Shown: positions 38,437 through 46,600, numbered from the stretch's first letter. The stretch: 46,600 nucleotides of DNA from Lachnospiraceae bacterium (GCA_017619975.1 JAFZRH010000046.1:1-46600); one strand, 5' to 3'. Program-made: numbers and translations. The notes: generated by a model from the sequence alone, not told the origin.

Positions 38437-40200
38437 ATGAACATTCAAGAATCGGACATTCTGAAAACACTGATCAATCATCCATATAGCAGTCAACGAA
38501 ATCTGGCGCTCTTTTCGGGATACTCATTGGGCGTCGTTAATCGTACTCTTCGTTCACTTCAGCAATCAGCGTATCTGACAAAAGACTATACCCTGACTTC
38601 GAAGGCACGGGAGGCAATCAGAAAAACAGTGCCCCGCAATGCGATTATTCTGGCAGCCGGTTTCGGGATGCGTATGGTCCCTATCAATCTGGCTGCACCG
38701 AAAGCGCTGCTGGAGGTGCACGGCGAACCGCTGATCGAACGGCAGATCCGACAGCTTCACGAAGTCGGAATCAGGGACATTACGGTTGTTGTCGGCTTTA
38801 TGAAGGAACGCTTCGAATACCTGATCGACGAATACGGCGTCGAACTGGCCGTCAATCCGGAATATGCGGCGAAAAACAATATCGCCTCGCTGGCCCTGGT
38901 CGCGGACAGGATCTCCAACAGCTATATCATTCCGTCCGACATCTGGTGTGAGAACAATCCGTTCAGCCGTCATGAACTGTATTCCTGGTACATGGTCAGC
39001 GACCGGATCGCGGCGGAATCGGACGTCCGGGTCAACCGGAAAATGGAACTGGTGCAGATCCCGGAAAAGGAAGGCGGCAATGCCATGATCGGGATCGCCT
39101 ATCTGCTGGAGAAAGATGCGGCGCGGATCCGTGAAAGCCTGAAAACAGGCGCGGTGAGCAGCAGTCAGGATTTCTGGGAGATTACGCTGTATGACAAAGG
39201 GAAAATGATCCTTCCGGCTAGACTGGTCAGGGCGGATGAGATCACGGAGATCAATACCTACGAGCAGTTAAGAGAACTGGACGGGGAATCCAATCATTTA
39301 AAGTCTGACGCGCTGGATGTGATCGCTTCGGTATTTGAAACGACGACCGATCAGATCTCCGATATAGCCGTTCTGAAAAAGGGGATGACCAACCGCTCTT
39401 TCCTTTTCACCGTGCGAGGGGAAAAATATATTATGCGGATCCCGGGCGAGGGCACCGATCAGCTCATCAACCGGCAGGAGGAAGCCACGGTCTTCCGCAC
39501 GATCTCCGGGAAGGGCCTCTGCGACGATCCGGTCTATATCAATCCGCAAAACGGCTATAAGATCACGAAATTTCTGGAAGGCGTGCGTGTCTGTGACAGC
39601 GAATCGCCGGAAGATCTGAAAAAATGCATGGAAAAGCTGCGGGCATTTCACGCGATGAAGCTGCAGGTTTTCCATACCTTTGACATTTTCGGACAGATAG
39701 ATTTTTACGAATCCCTGTGGAACGGACAGCGAAGCATCTATCGGGACTATGAAAAAACCAAGGCGAACGTCATGTCGCTCCGTGCTTATATCGACGCCCA
39801 GGAAAAGGACCGGTGCCTGACGCATATCGATGCAGTCCCCGACAACTTCCTTTTCTACACCGGGCCGGACGGAAAGGAAGCGCTGCAGCTGACCGACTGG
39901 GAATACGCCGGCATGCAGGATCCGCACGTGGATATCGCAATGTTCTGCATCTACAGCCTGTACGGCAAACGCCAGACCGACCGGCTGATCGATCTGTACT
40001 TTGAGGAGAAATGCAGACCGGCGGTGCGGGCCAAGATCTACTGTTATGTTGCGGCCTGCGGGCTGCTCTGGTCGAACTGGTGCGAGTACAAGAGTCATCT
40101 GGGCATTGAATTCGGGGAGTATTCCCTGCGTCAGTACCGCTATGCCAAAGACTTTTACCGCTATGCGAGAGCCGAAATGGAGGCGGCCGGTCATGAGTGA
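38437..40200 (+). CDS. Winged-helix / LicC cytidylyltransferase / LicA choline kinase fusion
   Basis: A 587-residue three-part protein. Residues 1-62 form a winged helix-turn-helix of MarR-like type (ILKTLINHPYSSQRNLALFS, SLGVVNRTLRSLQQSAYLTK). Residues about 67-285 are a LicC-type nucleotidyltransferase: ILAAGFGMRMVPINLAAPKA (71-90), VVVGFMKERFEYL, NPEYAAKNNIASLALV. Residues about 290-587 are a choline/ethanolamine kinase: LTHIDAVPDNFLF with D465, and LQLTDWEYAGMQDPHVDIAMF with D487. It should phosphorylate choline and couple it to CTP, giving CDP-choline in one polypeptide; the N-terminal domain may sense operon DNA. The stop overlaps the next gene by 8 bases. Confidence 0.92.
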   Translation: MNIQESDILKTLINHPYSSQRNLALFSGYSLGVVNRTLRSLQQSAYLTKDYTLTSKAREAIRKTVPRNAIILAAGFGMRMVPINLAAPKALLEVHGEPLIERQIRQLHEVGIRDITVVVGFMKERFEYLIDEYGVELAVNPEYAAKNNIASLALVADRISNSYIIPSDIWCENNPFSRHELYSWYMVSDRIAAESDVRVNRKMELVQIPEKEGGNAMIGIAYLLEKDAARIRESLKTGAVSSSQDFWEITLYDKGKMILPARLVRADEITEINTYEQLRELDGESNHLKSDALDVIASVFETTTDQISDIAVLKKGMTNRSFLFTVRGEKYIMRIPGEGTDQLINRQEEATVFRTISGKGLCDDPVYINPQNGYKITKFLEGVRVCDSESPEDLKKCMEKLRAFHAMKLQVFHTFDIFGQIDFYESLWNGQRSIYRDYEKTKANVMSLRAYIDAQEKDRCLTHIDAVPDNFLFYTGPDGKEALQLTDWEYAGMQDPHVDIAMFCIYSLYGKRQTDRLIDLYFEEKCRPAVRAKIYCYVAACGLLWSNWCEYKSHLGIEFGEYSLRQYRYAKDFYRYARAEMEAAGHE

Positions 40201-40942
40201 GCCGATGCATACCGTAAAACGGGCCGTGATCATGGCGGCCGGAATCGGGAAACGAATGCAGCCGCTGACCTTTGAGACCCCGAAGCCGCTCATTCGGGTC
40301 AACGGCACGAGAATGATCGATACGGTCGTCCGGGCTCTTCATGAGAACGGGATCCGGGAGATCTATGTTGTCGTCGGATATTTAAAAGAGCAGTTTTATG
40401 AGTGGGCGAAGAATCAGCCCGGGATTCAATTGATTGAAAACCCTTATTATGACGTCTGCAACAATATCTCGTCCCTGTATGCCGCGCGGCAGCATCTGCA
40501 GGACTGCATCATCCTGGACGGAGATCAGATCATCTATCATCCGCAAATCCTTGACCCGCATTTTGTTCGGTCGGGGTACAATGCCGTCTGGTGCGGCGGG
40601 AAGACGAAGGAATGGCTGCTGCAGACGGAGAACGGCATCATAAAAAGCTGTTCCCGCACGGGAGGCTCGAACGGCTGGCAGCTGTACTCCGTGTCCCGGT
40701 GGACTGCGGAAGACGGAGAAAAACTGAGCCGTTTTACGGCGCAGGAGTTTGAAGGCGGCAACCGGCAGATTTATTGGGACGATATTCCGATGTTCTGCTA
40801 TTTTGAGGCCTTCGAGCTGGGCATCCGGGAAATGAAGGCAGATGACATCGTTGAGATCGACAGCCTGGAAGAATTGGCCGGGACAGATCCCGGTTATCGA
40901 TATATTCTCAATACGCAAGAATCGGAGAGGAAACAATCATGA
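40193..40942 (+). CDS. licC: Second LicC-type phosphocholine cytidylyltransferase
   Basis: A 249-residue stand-alone nucleotidyltransferase with VIMAAGIGKRMQPLTFETPK (residues 12-31), EIYVVVGYLKEQF, NPYYDVCNNISSLYAA and ILDGDQII, closely following the LicC pattern (N-N-I-x-S-L). It duplicates the activity predicted for the middle domain of the upstream fusion. The ATG at 40193 overlaps the upstream stop, and its own stop overlaps the transporter ATG (ATGA at 40939), so three genes are translationally coupled. It may accept a different phospho-alcohol, or balance CDP-choline supply. Confidence 0.9.
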   Translation: MSEPMHTVKRAVIMAAGIGKRMQPLTFETPKPLIRVNGTRMIDTVVRALHENGIREIYVVVGYLKEQFYEWAKNQPGIQLIENPYYDVCNNISSLYAARQHLQDCIILDGDQIIYHPQILDPHFVRSGYNAVWCGGKTKEWLLQTENGIIKSCSRTGGSNGWQLYSVSRWTAEDGEKLSRFTAQEFEGGNRQIYWDDIPMFCYFEAFELGIREMKADDIVEIDSLEELAGTDPGYRYILNTQESERKQS

Positions 40943-42468
40943 AACAAGAAAGAAAGAAAAACAATCAGATTGACTGGATGATTACGCTGGTCCCCTTTAT
41001 TCTGATCGTTGGTCTGGCCGTCTATCTGTTCCTGTTCCCGGAGCAGGCCAACAAGGTAATTTCACAGGTGCGGTTTTTCTTTGGAGACACCCTGGGCCTG
41101 TACTATCTGGTGATCGGAGTGGGGATCCTTGTGATCTCGCTGTTCCTGTCTTTCTCCAAATACGGGGATATCGTTCTGGGAGATCCGGATGAAAAGCCGC
41201 GGTATTCTTTCTTTACCTGGGGCAGCATGATGTTCACCTGCGGCCTGGCTGCGGATATTCTGTTCTACTCTTTTGCGGAATGGGTCATGTATGCCGCCAA
41301 TCCGCATATCGCCGAGATGGGTTCCATTACCGAGTGGGCCGGCGTTTTCCCGCTGTTCCACTGGAGCTTCATCCCCTGGGCTTTTTATCTGGTGCTGGCG
41401 GTTGCTTTCGGCTTTATGCTGCATGTCCGCAAGAGAAACCGGCAGCGCTATTCGGAGGCCTGCCGGCCGGTGCTCGGAAAGCGGGCCGACGGTCTGCTGG
41501 GCCGCGTGATCGATCTGTTTGCGCTGTTTGCCCTGCTGGCCGGAACGGCTACGACGTTTTCCGTGGCGACACCGCTGATGGCCGGTATCATCGTGGATCT
41601 GTTCGGGGTTGCTTTAAGCCGTACGGCGGTCACGATCATTATTCTGCTGATCACCTGCGCGGTCTATACGTACGCCGTTCTGCACGGATTTAAAGGCATC
41701 AGCTGGCTGGCAAAGCTTTGCATCTACCTGTTCTTCGGTCTTCTGATCATCGTGCTGCTGATCGGCGGGCAGGGCCGCTTTATCATTGAGAACGGCTTCC
41801 AGTCGCTCGGCAAGATGTTCCAGCACTTTATCGAGCTCTCAACGTACGCGGATCCGACCCGGGCGAACAATTTCCCGCAGGACTGGACGATCTATTACTG
41901 GGCTTACTGGATGGTCTGGTGCATTGCGGCGCCTTTCTTTATCGGCAACGTCTCCCGCGGCAGAACGATCAAACAGACGATCCTGGGCGGGTATATTTTC
42001 GGTGTCGGCTCCACGATCGTCAGCTTTATTGTCCTGGGCAACTATTCGCTGGGCCTGCAGACCGGCGGCGCGGCGGATTTTATTGCGCAGTATGAGGCCA
42101 GCGGAGATCTGTATGATCTGATCCTGAATATCATCCATACGATGCCGGCATCGACCTTCATTCTGATCCTGACCATGCTGTGCATGATCGCTTTCTACGC
42201 GACCTCCTTTGACTCGATCGCCTACACGGCGGCCTGCTACAGCTACAAGAGGCTGGGCGAGAATGAAAAACCGAACGCCTGGATCACGCTTCTCTGGTGC
42301 ATTCTGCTGATTGCCCTGCCGATCGCGCTTGTCTTTTCGGAGAGCAGCATGAACAATATTCAGAGCGTCAGCATTATTTCGGCTTTCCCGATCGGGATCA
42401 TCATGATCCTGATGATCTGGAGCTTTATGAAGGATGCCGGACAGTATCTGAAAAACGGTTCAAAATGA
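40939..42468 (+). CDS. BCCT-family transporter, probable choline importer
   Basis: A 509-residue carrier with 12 predicted helices of the betaine/choline/carnitine family. The BCCT signature is seen as WTIYYWAYWMVWCIAAPFFIGNVSRGRTI (aromatic cluster from W316 onward). The cation-site loop reads MMFTCGLAADILFYSFAEW in place of the Gly-rich M-G-I-G of BetP, so it belongs to a diverged subgroup and may use H+ or exchange rather than Na+. It occupies the place LicB (a drug/metabolite-type choline permease) holds in pneumococcus and Haemophilus lic operons. The coupled start with licC strongly suggests choline as substrate. Confidence 0.9.
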   Translation: MKQERKKNNQIDWMITLVPFILIVGLAVYLFLFPEQANKVISQVRFFFGDTLGLYYLVIGVGILVISLFLSFSKYGDIVLGDPDEKPRYSFFTWGSMMFTCGLAADILFYSFAEWVMYAANPHIAEMGSITEWAGVFPLFHWSFIPWAFYLVLAVAFGFMLHVRKRNRQRYSEACRPVLGKRADGLLGRVIDLFALFALLAGTATTFSVATPLMAGIIVDLFGVALSRTAVTIIILLITCAVYTYAVLHGFKGISWLAKLCIYLFFGLLIIVLLIGGQGRFIIENGFQSLGKMFQHFIELSTYADPTRANNFPQDWTIYYWAYWMVWCIAAPFFIGNVSRGRTIKQTILGGYIFGVGSTIVSFIVLGNYSLGLQTGGAADFIAQYEASGDLYDLILNIIHTMPASTFILILTMLCMIAFYATSFDSIAYTAACYSYKRLGENEKPNAWITLLWCILLIALPIALVFSESSMNNIQSVSIISAFPIGIIMILMIWSFMKDAGQYLKNGSK

Positions 42469-42488
42469 GATTTTGCGGCTCGCCGGCA

Positions 42489-42516
42489 TTGACATCTGAT
42501 CCGAAAGACTTATAAT
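42489..42516 (+). promoter_or_regulatory. Promoter of the repeat-only wall-binding protein
   Basis: TTGACA (42489-42494), 16-base spacer, TATAAT (42511-42516): full consensus hexamers, so probably strong expression. Confidence 0.88.
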
Positions 42517-42567
42517 TAAACTGTAAAAACAGCCGCTTGGGTCGGTCTGAAAGCAAAGGAGATTCGA

Positions 42568-43746
42568 ATGAAACGGGGAATTCTGAAAGTGCTCGGTGCG
42601 GCTTTTCTGATCGCACTGGCGATGTTCTTCCTGCTGCCGAACAAAGCGATGGCGGAAGAAAAGAACGGCTGGGTCCAGGAAAACGGACGGTGGCGCTACT
42701 ACAGCGACGGGTATATGTACCGGAACCAGGGACTGGGCGAGTATAACGGCGACGAATATGCGAGCCTGTACTGGTTTGACGACGAAGGATATATGGTCAC
42801 CGGCTTTTACAAAACCGAAGGCGGGGACGGTTATTATCTGTCGTATTTCGGACCGGACGGAAAACGCTGGTCGAAAAACGGCTGGCAGAAGATGGACGGG
42901 TATTGGTATTACATCAGCAACGGATACGTCTGTGCCGGCAAAAATGGATACTTTATGTATGAAAAGAATTCATTGGGCTTGTATACGATCGACGGAGCCG
43001 TATACGGTTTTGATGAATTCGGTCATATGGTAACGGGCTGGGTCCTTGCGGAAATGACGGTATGGAAAACTGTTTATTACGGCGAGTATCAAGAAACTGT
43101 TCCGGTGTTTGATGAAAACGGCGAACAGCTGACGGAAAACCGCTGGTATTATTTTGAAGCGAACGGAAAAGCCGTTTCCGGATGGGTCAAGCGGGATGCT
43201 GACTGGTTCTATTTCTATCAAGGCAGGGCAACAGCCGGCGATGTCTATGAGATCGGCGACAAGAAATACTGCTTCGATGAAGAAGGCGTCATGCAGACCA
43301 ACAAGTGGATTAAGCATGAATCTTCTGACGGCACGATGAAATGGTACTATTTCGGCAGCAACGGCGCCATGGCCAAGGACTGCTGGATGAAGATCAGCGG
43401 AAAATGGTACTATTTTGAAGGCGAAAACTATGTGACCGGCTGGAAGAAGATCTCCGACAAGTGGTATTACTTCAACGCCGGCGGAGATATGGTGACCGGC
43501 TGGAAGAAGATCGGCAGCAAGTGGTACTTCTTTAAACCGTCCGGCGTGATGGCGGCTAAGGAATGGTACGACGGTTACTGGCTGGGTGCCGACGGAGCAT
43601 GGACCTATACCTATAAGGCTTCCTGGAAAAAGAATGCCAGCGGCTGGTGGTATGGTGATACCAGCGGCTGGTACGCAAAGAACTGCACGATCATGATCAA
43701 CGACAAACTCTATACTTTTAACGCGAACGGATACTGGGTGCCGTAA
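42568..43746 (+). CDS. Secreted choline-binding-type repeat protein
   Basis: A 392-residue secreted protein. The signal peptide (GILKVLGAAFLIALAMFFLLP) has likely cleavage after AMA, about residue 29. The rest is almost entirely cell-wall-binding (CW_binding_1/choline-binding) repeats of about 20 residues: GWQKMDGYWYYISNG, CWMKISGKWYYFEGE, GWKKISDKWYYFNAGGDMVT, GWKKIGSKWYYFF-type units, with Trp/Tyr pairs that form choline cages in pneumococcal proteins. No catalytic domain is recognisable. Some repeats have insertions (for example ALLY..VWKTVYYGEYQETVP near 165). Lying directly after choline uptake genes, it may coat or cross-bridge phosphocholine polymers. Confidence 0.88.
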   Translation: MKRGILKVLGAAFLIALAMFFLLPNKAMAEEKNGWVQENGRWRYYSDGYMYRNQGLGEYNGDEYASLYWFDDEGYMVTGFYKTEGGDGYYLSYFGPDGKRWSKNGWQKMDGYWYYISNGYVCAGKNGYFMYEKNSLGLYTIDGAVYGFDEFGHMVTGWVLAEMTVWKTVYYGEYQETVPVFDENGEQLTENRWYYFEANGKAVSGWVKRDADWFYFYQGRATAGDVYEIGDKKYCFDEEGVMQTNKWIKHESSDGTMKWYYFGSNGAMAKDCWMKISGKWYYFEGENYVTGWKKISDKWYYFNAGGDMVTGWKKIGSKWYFFKPSGVMAAKEWYDGYWLGADGAWTYTYKASWKKNASGWWYGDTSGWYAKNCTIMINDKLYTFNANGYWVP

Positions 43747-43792
43747 AACAGCTTATTTCGGCACCGGGCCGCCTCCGAAAAAGAAGGCGGTA

Positions 43793-43828
43793 AAAACGGA
43801 CGGGATGACGGATTTCCCGTCCGTTTTT
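43793..43828 (+). terminator. Terminator of the repeat-only protein
   Basis: AAAACGGACGGGA (43793-43805) / TCCCGTCCGTTTT (43815-43827), perfect 13-base stem with T-run; a second small stem CCGCCT/AGGCGG lies just upstream (43769-43790). Confidence 0.9.
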
Positions 43829-43850
43829 GTATGCCAAAACGTTCCTCTTC

Positions 43851-43879
43851 TTGATTTTCCGGCCGAAATACAGTATAAA
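43851..43879 (+). promoter_or_regulatory. Promoter of the papain-like protease
   Basis: TTGATT (43851-43856), 17-base spacer, TATAAA (43874-43879). Confidence 0.75.
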
Positions 43880-43939
43880 TATTTTACAGAAACATATTGC
43901 TCCCGATCAGAACAGGAAGAAGGGAAAACGGAGAACAGA

Positions 43940-46600
43940 ATGAAAAAAAGACTCTTGTCATGGCTGCTTTGCCTCTCCTTTGTTTTATGCATCATGCCCG
44001 TCCAAGCGAAGGCAGAAGATGACGCTGCCAAGGCGTCCTCGTTAACAGAATCGCCTGCCGTTGTTTTGGAATCGGATATTGAACCCTGTCCCGATGACGC
44101 GCTGCCGTCGGCGCTGCCGGACGCGCTGCCGGAAACGGCCCGGGAAGAGCAGGAGGATCCCGTCCCGGAATTTGTTCGCGGGTACATTCCGGAAGAGGAC
44201 GGGCTGATCTATCCGCAGACACTGTCTCTAAACCCCGACGCGGCTATCCTCCAGAACGATTCGGCTGCGATCCCTCCCAGATATACGGCTCAGTATACGT
44301 CGGTGAAGAATCAGGGTGTGAACGGCCTTTGCTGGTCGTTTGCGACGAATGCGATAATCGAAACCTGGCTGCTGAAAAATTACCCCGACTTAGACCCTGA
44401 GACAGTTGACTTTTCCGAAATGCATATGGCCTATGCGCTCAGTGATCACAGCGGCAATACCTACGGCTACGACCGTGCTCCGGGTGACGGCGGAAACCGA
44501 AATAAATCGTCCTCCTATCTGATGCGGGGCAATCCGCTCGATTCCTCCGGAAGCCGGCTCTGCATCGGCGGAGCCGTATTGGACAGCTATGATCGCTACA
44601 GCACCAGCGCACTGCCGGATCGGGCTTTAAGCACGACGCTTTATAATAAGCCGAAGACCATCGTGCCCAAAAACACCATCTTTATCGGCGGGAAAAAGGC
44701 GGAAGGCGAAGGGGCTTCCGATGCGCAGATCAAGGAAGCGATTCTGAAATACGGGAGCGTTGCGGCGGCTTTTTCCTGGGATAAATCAAATGCGACCGGC
44801 TCTACCGGAAACGGCAGTACGGATCACTACAATGCTTCGACCGCCTCCTACTATCTGAACACCACCGCTTTGGGAAACGATGCTCTCTATCTCAATCACA
44901 TGGTCCAGATAGTAGGCTGGGACGATAATTACTCCCGCACGAACTTCAACGCAAGCTGCCGCCCTTCCGGCAACGGCGCCTGGCGGATCAAAAATAGCTG
45001 GGGGACCAGTTGGGGCGATAACGGCTTCGCCTGGATCTCTTACGAAGACGCCGATTTCGCCTCCCTGGTCTGGGCAGTCGATAATGTCATCGGCTATGAC
45101 TGCAGCAAGCGTGAAACGCATGAGTGGGATTATCTCCCGAACGGTGCCTGGTGGAGGCCCTATATAGCGGATAACTATTACATCAGATATTTCCCTCTGA
45201 GCTCTCCGGAAGTGCTGACCTCTGTCCGGGTCTTTATTCCAAAAGCAGATTCCACCGTTGAGGTCGACGTGATTCCCGACTATCTCAATACCTCATTCGC
45301 GACGTCCGATTTCAGTGCTAAGGCCAGTCTGACGGTGGAATATCCCGGCTGGTATACGATTGATTTTGATGAGGATAAATTCGTTCTGTTGGACCCCACA
45401 AGCACGGACGGCAGCTGGTGGTTCGCCGTTGTCATCAAAAGCGAGAGCCCTTTGGGCTATGACACGAGTTTTGCCGGTAATTCCGCTTATTGGGATTACA
45501 ATCAGAAAGCCTGGCGCTATGACGACGGATTGGACCGTGCTTCCGTCGGCTGGTGCATCAAAGCCGTCACCTCCACCGATCCGGATTACGTTGCGATCTG
45601 GCAGGCCAAGACACAGATGGATCAGCCGGGCGCGCTCTGGAACTGGATCCGGGGCGGCAATACCGATGCGGCGCATATTCGCTGGGCTTTTGATAATTAC
45701 GGCCCTTACGGCACAACGATCACCTATACGCCGAATGATCTCTCGATCATGGATGAAAACGGCGGCATCTACCGTCCTCCTTACGGCAGTGATCCGGCGG
45801 CACTCTCCTTTACCGTGACTTTTACACGCGGGAATTCTTGGTTAAAATATCAATTAAGCAACATGGCAGTGGAGCCCTATCTGGGCCGGCTGACACTGAC
45901 GATGCCGCAGGAAACCTATTATCTGGGACAGACAATGACGCCGGTCCTGACAGTGGAGGGCAATCCCGGCGAGCTCTTCTGGTACTGGTTCGACGGACTG
46001 GATATTTTGAAAGAATCGATCGGATCGGCGGTACTGTCTCTGATTCCGAAAAAATACGGAACATATGAGTGCATGGTCTGCGCAGATGATGCCGTAGCTG
46101 CGTACCTCAATGTCTATGTCATGAACGAATACCTGGCCGGCTGGCAAAAGAATGCCAGCGGCTGGTGGTATCAGCATTCGGACGGGACGTATCCGAAGAG
46201 CCAGTGGGAAAAGATAGACGGCAAATGGTATCACTTCGATGCGAGAGGCTACATGCAGACGGGCTGGCTGAAACTGGAGGAAAAATACTACTATCTGGGC
46301 ACGAACGGCGCGATGACGACCGGCTGGCAGAAAGTCGGCGGAAAATGGTACTATCTGAACGGATCCGGGATCATGCAGACAGGCTGGCTGAAACTCGATG
46401 GACAGTATTTCTATCTGGATGCATCCGGCGCGATGACGACCGGCTGGCAGAAGATAAGTAGCAAGTGGTATCTGTTCAGCAAAGGCGGTGTGATGCAGAC
46501 CGGCTGGCAGCAGGTCGGGGACAAATGGTACTATCTGGATTCTTCCGGTGCGATGCAGACCGGCTGGATACAGCTGAACGGGAAATGGTACTATCTGGAT
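43940..46600 (+). CDS. Secreted papain-like (C1A) protease with choline-binding-type repeats (5' part)
   Basis: The frame is open for 887 codons to the window edge. The signal peptide (KKRLLSWLLCLSFVLCIMP, cleavage near AKA-ED) is followed by an acidic propeptide (to about 110) and a C1A peptidase domain with oxyanion Q125, nucleophile C131 (NGLCWSFAT), H320 (LNHMVQIVGWDD) and N352 (WRIKNSWGTSWG). Next comes a lectin-like domain (about 390-560, beginning WWRPYIADNYYIRYFPL) as found after the protease domain in Clostridia proteins such as Cwp84, an Ig-like segment (about 650-730) and at least seven 20-residue wall-binding repeats from about residue 733 (GWQKVGGKWYYLNGSGIMQT type). The ATG has GGAGAACAG upstream. 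It probably processes surface proteins while bound to the wall. Confidence 0.92.
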   Translation, partial: MKKRLLSWLLCLSFVLCIMPVQAKAEDDAAKASSLTESPAVVLESDIEPCPDDALPSALPDALPETAREEQEDPVPEFVRGYIPEEDGLIYPQTLSLNPDAAILQNDSAAIPPRYTAQYTSVKNQGVNGLCWSFATNAIIETWLLKNYPDLDPETVDFSEMHMAYALSDHSGNTYGYDRAPGDGGNRNKSSSYLMRGNPLDSSGSRLCIGGAVLDSYDRYSTSALPDRALSTTLYNKPKTIVPKNTIFIGGKKAEGEGASDAQIKEAILKYGSVAAAFSWDKSNATGSTGNGSTDHYNASTASYYLNTTALGNDALYLNHMVQIVGWDDNYSRTNFNASCRPSGNGAWRIKNSWGTSWGDNGFAWISYEDADFASLVWAVDNVIGYDCSKRETHEWDYLPNGAWWRPYIADNYYIRYFPLSSPEVLTSVRVFIPKADSTVEVDVIPDYLNTSFATSDFSAKASLTVEYPGWYTIDFDEDKFVLLDPTSTDGSWWFAVVIKSESPLGYDTSFAGNSAYWDYNQKAWRYDDGLDRASVGWCIKAVTSTDPDYVAIWQAKTQMDQPGALWNWIRGGNTDAAHIRWAFDNYGPYGTTITYTPNDLSIMDENGGIYRPPYGSDPAALSFTVTFTRGNSWLKYQLSNMAVEPYLGRLTLTMPQETYYLGQTMTPVLTVEGNPGELFWYWFDGLDILKESIGSAVLSLIPKKYGTYECMVCADDAVAAYLNVYVMNEYLAGWQKNASGWWYQHSDGTYPKSQWEKIDGKWYHFDARGYMQTGWLKLEEKYYYLGTNGAMTTGWQKVGGKWYYLNGSGIMQTGWLKLDGQYFYLDASGAMTTGWQKISSKWYLFSKGGVMQTGWQQVGDKWYYLDSSGAMQTGWIQLNGKWYYLD

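Noticed and set aside
38437-38625. A separate small regulator gene fused artificially to LicC-LicA by a sequencing error.
   Set aside because: The frame is continuous, no internal ribosome-binding site precedes the nucleotidyltransferase core, and the linker is short and smooth.
1-46600. tRNA, rRNA or a known riboswitch.
   Set aside because: No cloverleaf, CCA end or familiar riboswitch core was recognised by eye; a covariance-model scan (Infernal/tRNAscan) would be needed to exclude them fully.

Overview
The window most likely comes from an anaerobic member of the Clostridia (Bacillota) with a fairly GC-rich genome. This is inferred from strong AGGAGG-type ribosome-binding sites, consensus sigma-A promoters (usually 17-bp spacers), a Na+-pumping oxaloacetate decarboxylase, YitT, VanZ, LytR-CpsA-Psr and DUF2130 proteins, and cell-wall-binding repeats. 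I cannot name a genus. Every supported gene is on the + strand except one iron-dependent alcohol dehydrogenase at 15.7-16.8 kb.

Layout. 0-3 kb: the end of tsf, hairpin-rich repeats, and a two-gene operon of a serine-palmitoyltransferase-like enzyme and a short-chain reductase, which looks like the start of sphingolipid synthesis. 3-7.2 kb: oxaloacetate decarboxylase (gamma, biotin carrier, beta with an unusual insertion; alpha separated by a terminator and tandem repeats). 7.3-12.6 kb: a GMP synthase ATP-PPase subunit without the glutaminase domain, followed by two copies of a ~137-bp inverted-repeat element that bracket a HigBA-like toxin-antitoxin pair and a lipoprotein; then an ABC exporter and a decayed regulator fragment. 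12.6-24 kb: ordinary chromosomal genes (YitT, ABC-F, alcohol dehydrogenase, YhhN, lipid kinase, repeat-bearing lipoprotein, TM2, SPFH, VanZ, DUF2130, MalY aminotransferase).

24-46.6 kb is the centre of interest: a cell-surface glycopolymer locus joined to a phosphocholine module and to proteins with choline-binding-type repeats. A LytR-CpsA-Psr ligase is followed by a 4,6-dehydratase, an aminotransferase, a phosphoglycosyltransferase and an acetyltransferase (a bacillosamine-like set that starts a lipid-linked glycan), LicD, a TarI-like cytidylyltransferase, an SDR, a Stealth phosphotransferase, a Wzy-like polymerase fused in frame to a TagF/TarL-like polyol-phosphate transferase, and a flippase. 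A separate promoter then drives a winged-helix/LicC/LicA fusion, a second LicC and a BCCT-type (choline?) transporter. Next are a secreted protein made only of wall-binding repeats and a papain-like protease ending in the same repeats, which runs off the window.

The genes fit one model: choline is imported, phosphorylated, activated to CDP-choline, and attached by LicD to a flipped, LCP-anchored polymer; the repeat proteins then dock on that choline. The logic parallels pneumococcal teichoic acid but uses different parts. The roughly 29-38 kb part is visibly more AT-rich than its flanks, suggesting separate acquisition. All functional statements rest on reading motifs by eye; no database search was run.
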